This document shows, in pieces, positions 62,885 to 64,000 of a DNA stretch of 64,000 nucleotides. The stretch's first letter is position 1. Each line of letters starts with the position of its first letter. The position numbers and the translations under genes are program-made. The stretch is from NCBI RefSeq assembly GCF_000316115.1, contig NZ_JH993797.1, positions 3,644,486-3,708,485 on the forward strand. Reading direction: 5' to 3'. The stretch comes from Leptolyngbya sp. PCC 7375 (lineage in GTDB: Bacteria > Cyanobacteriota > Cyanobacteriia > Phormidesmidales > Phormidesmidaceae). The notes beneath the pieces are model-generated. The model made no database searches. It had not been told where the DNA came from and worked only from the letters and a program-made list of their open reading frames with translations.

Positions 62885-64000
62885 TCAGTCAGGCTTGAAA
62901 TGAGTGGTGAAGACCTGAAATTCTAACCGCAAGGACCGTTTTTCATGTTGCCAGCGAGAGGCCATAGCGGGTTCAGGGTCTGTGTTAGAGGAGAAGATAA
63001 CCTGAGTCACCAGTTGCCATCCATCGAGTAGGGCGGCCTGAATCCAATCGAGCCCAATGCGAAAATAGCTGTTGCCGCGAAACCAGTGGGTATCGACCCA
63101 TCGTCGCTTCCCTTGTTCAACAACAACTACCCCTTGAGCGGTGACGTAGAGTGTGGCCAGCGCCAGAATAAAGCACAGCCTGGAAAGGTCACAGACCGAG
63201 CGAATCTCAGATTTCTGTAGGTTCCAGCCACTGGACTGCTCGTCCTTGAACAGCTCTTCAATATCAAAGCGCAGACCGTATTCTCGAAACGTCTGTATCG
63301 TGGTGGGTTCATCACTGACAACGACCCAGAGTTCGCCATTGAGGGTGTTGCGTCCAAAGATGACGTGGACAGGGCCATACCACTGTTGCTTATGGAGTTT
63401 GACATTGTGGAAGCAGCGGACTTCACCGTTGGCAAGATGGAGTGCATTGGGTTGTATCCACCCCCCGGAAGAGCGCCATAGCCAAGTGTTGCTCTTGAGA
63501 CGAATTCGATAGTGCCAGCCCAGACGGCGCACAGCACTCATGGCCTCGGTGTGAACAAATCCTCGGTCTGCTAGCAGAATCACATTCACACCTTGCGGCA
63601 GGTAGCGCGCCGAATGAGTCAGCATCTCTTGATACTCACTGAACGCAACGGTGGCGCTCGAATGCTTAAGCACACGCCATGCCAGAGGTAGCGCTCGCCC
63701 CCGATGGACAACGGCTAGGCGGATCAGACAGTACTCATCCCAGAACTGAGTCGTGTCCAAGCTCACATACACACATGAGTCTTCCCAGTTTGCCAGGGCT
63801 GCTTGGATGATGGGCTTGTAGAGTCGATGGACGTTGATGCGAGAATTCCCTATCCAGCGACGGATTCGTCGCTGACGGCTTTGGGCGTATTGCCCTCGAC
63901 AAGGGACGTATTTGGCCCACTTAGTCAGGCTCACTTCTCCTGTCTGAATGAGTGCGGCAACCAGCCAAAGGCACATCGTCAAATGGCTCAGATGTGCCCA
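62885..64000 (-). CDS. IS4-type DDE transposase, 5' end outside window
   Basis: The frame is open to the window edge. It has VYVSLDTTQFWDEYCLIRLA (first Asp), VNVILLADRGFVHTEAM (second Asp), RYRIRLKSNTWLW and the Y-(2)R-(3)E-like YGLRFDIEELFKDEQSSGWN with the catalytic Glu. This is the IS4-group pattern (ISSoc/IS701-like). Insertion sequence ends and target duplication cannot be checked here. Confidence 0.85.
   Translation of the reverse strand, partial: WAHLSHLTMCLWLVAALIQTGEVSLTKWAKYVPCRGQYAQSRQRRIRRWIGNSRINVHRLYKPIIQAALANWEDSCVYVSLDTTQFWDEYCLIRLAVVHRGRALPLAWRVLKHSSATVAFSEYQEMLTHSARYLPQGVNVILLADRGFVHTEAMSAVRRLGWHYRIRLKSNTWLWRSSGGWIQPNALHLANGEVRCFHNVKLHKQQWYGPVHVIFGRNTLNGELWVVVSDEPTTIQTFREYGLRFDIEELFKDEQSSGWNLQKSEIRSVCDLSRLCFILALATLYVTAQGVVVVEQGKRRWVDTHWFRGNSYFRIGLDWIQAALLDGWQLVTQVIFSSNTDPEPAMASRWQHEKRSLRLEFQVFTTHFKPD

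Overview
The window looks like cyanobacterial chromosome. It carries many HIP1-type GCGATCGC palindromes, a BicA-type SulP bicarbonate transporter, an adjacent glpX-hemA pair, a CobH/CbiC-type protein, MurJ, SfsA, an UPF0182 protein, DUF2811 and DUF1822 proteins, and TonB-like, CHAT/CHASE2 and haemagglutinin-type proteins typical of morphologically complex cyanobacteria. Genus cannot be fixed from the sequence. No rRNA, tRNA or CRISPR array was recognised.

Layout. 1-6446: housekeeping genes (TonB-like C-terminus, PHP phosphoesterase, DUF2811, sfsA, murJ) with a cluster of TTTTCCACA DnaA-type boxes at about 2425-2476, then two tandem paralogous one-helix membrane proteins ending in CPxC. 6785-16494: a tight, partly overlapping ten-gene run of mostly redox genes: GNAT-like protein, Rieske oxygenase, ferritin-like di-iron protein, AurF-like di-iron oxygenase, second Rieske oxygenase, [2Fe-2S] ferredoxin, third Rieske oxygenase, fatty acid hydroxylase-like membrane protein, small membrane protein, hexapeptide acyltransferase and GH3-type acyl-adenylating amide synthetase. 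No PKS or NRPS is present. It reads as an uncharacterised small-molecule pathway and is my main candidate for an undescribed system. A GluR0-like ligand-gated channel and a LuxR-type regulator follow.

18618-22015 is a repeat nursery: nested MITE-like elements, palindromic repeats, an Rpn/PD-(D/E)XK nuclease gene and a 288-bp tandem duplication. 22566-35457 holds a two-sided module: a haemagglutinin-type exoprotein plus TPR-CHAT protease on the plus strand, facing DUF928, a CHAT-CHASE2 gene, DUF1822 and a sigma-70-like factor on the minus strand. The CHAT-CHASE2 gene is split by an IS1595-type element whose removal, with one copy of the 8-bp target duplication, restores one 820-aa frame.

35825-47719 is mainly core genome: UPF0182, Ca2+/cation antiporter, methyltransferase, CobH-like protein, glpX, hemA, a lipoprotein methyltransferase and bicA. 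47835-54974 is an eroded accessory island: a second IS1595 copy carrying a 171-bp MITE, a nonsense-mutated zinc-ribbon gene, a DUF433/DUF5615 toxin-antitoxin pair, a CGNR regulator divergent from a glyoxalase-fold gene across a 20-bp perfect inverted repeat, a fragment of ribosomal protein S1, and a DUF4336 gene split by an ISKra4-type element.

54975-64000 holds msrB, a Uma2 nuclease, a membrane protein, an EamA transporter, a YHS protein divergent from a LysR regulator, and an ATP-grasp/GNAT/cysteine-dioxygenase-like gene set. The ATP-grasp gene is split by the second copy of the same 171-bp MITE. A transposase runs off the end. Three independent gene disruptions can be healed in silico to perfect open frames, so mobile DNA has been active recently here.
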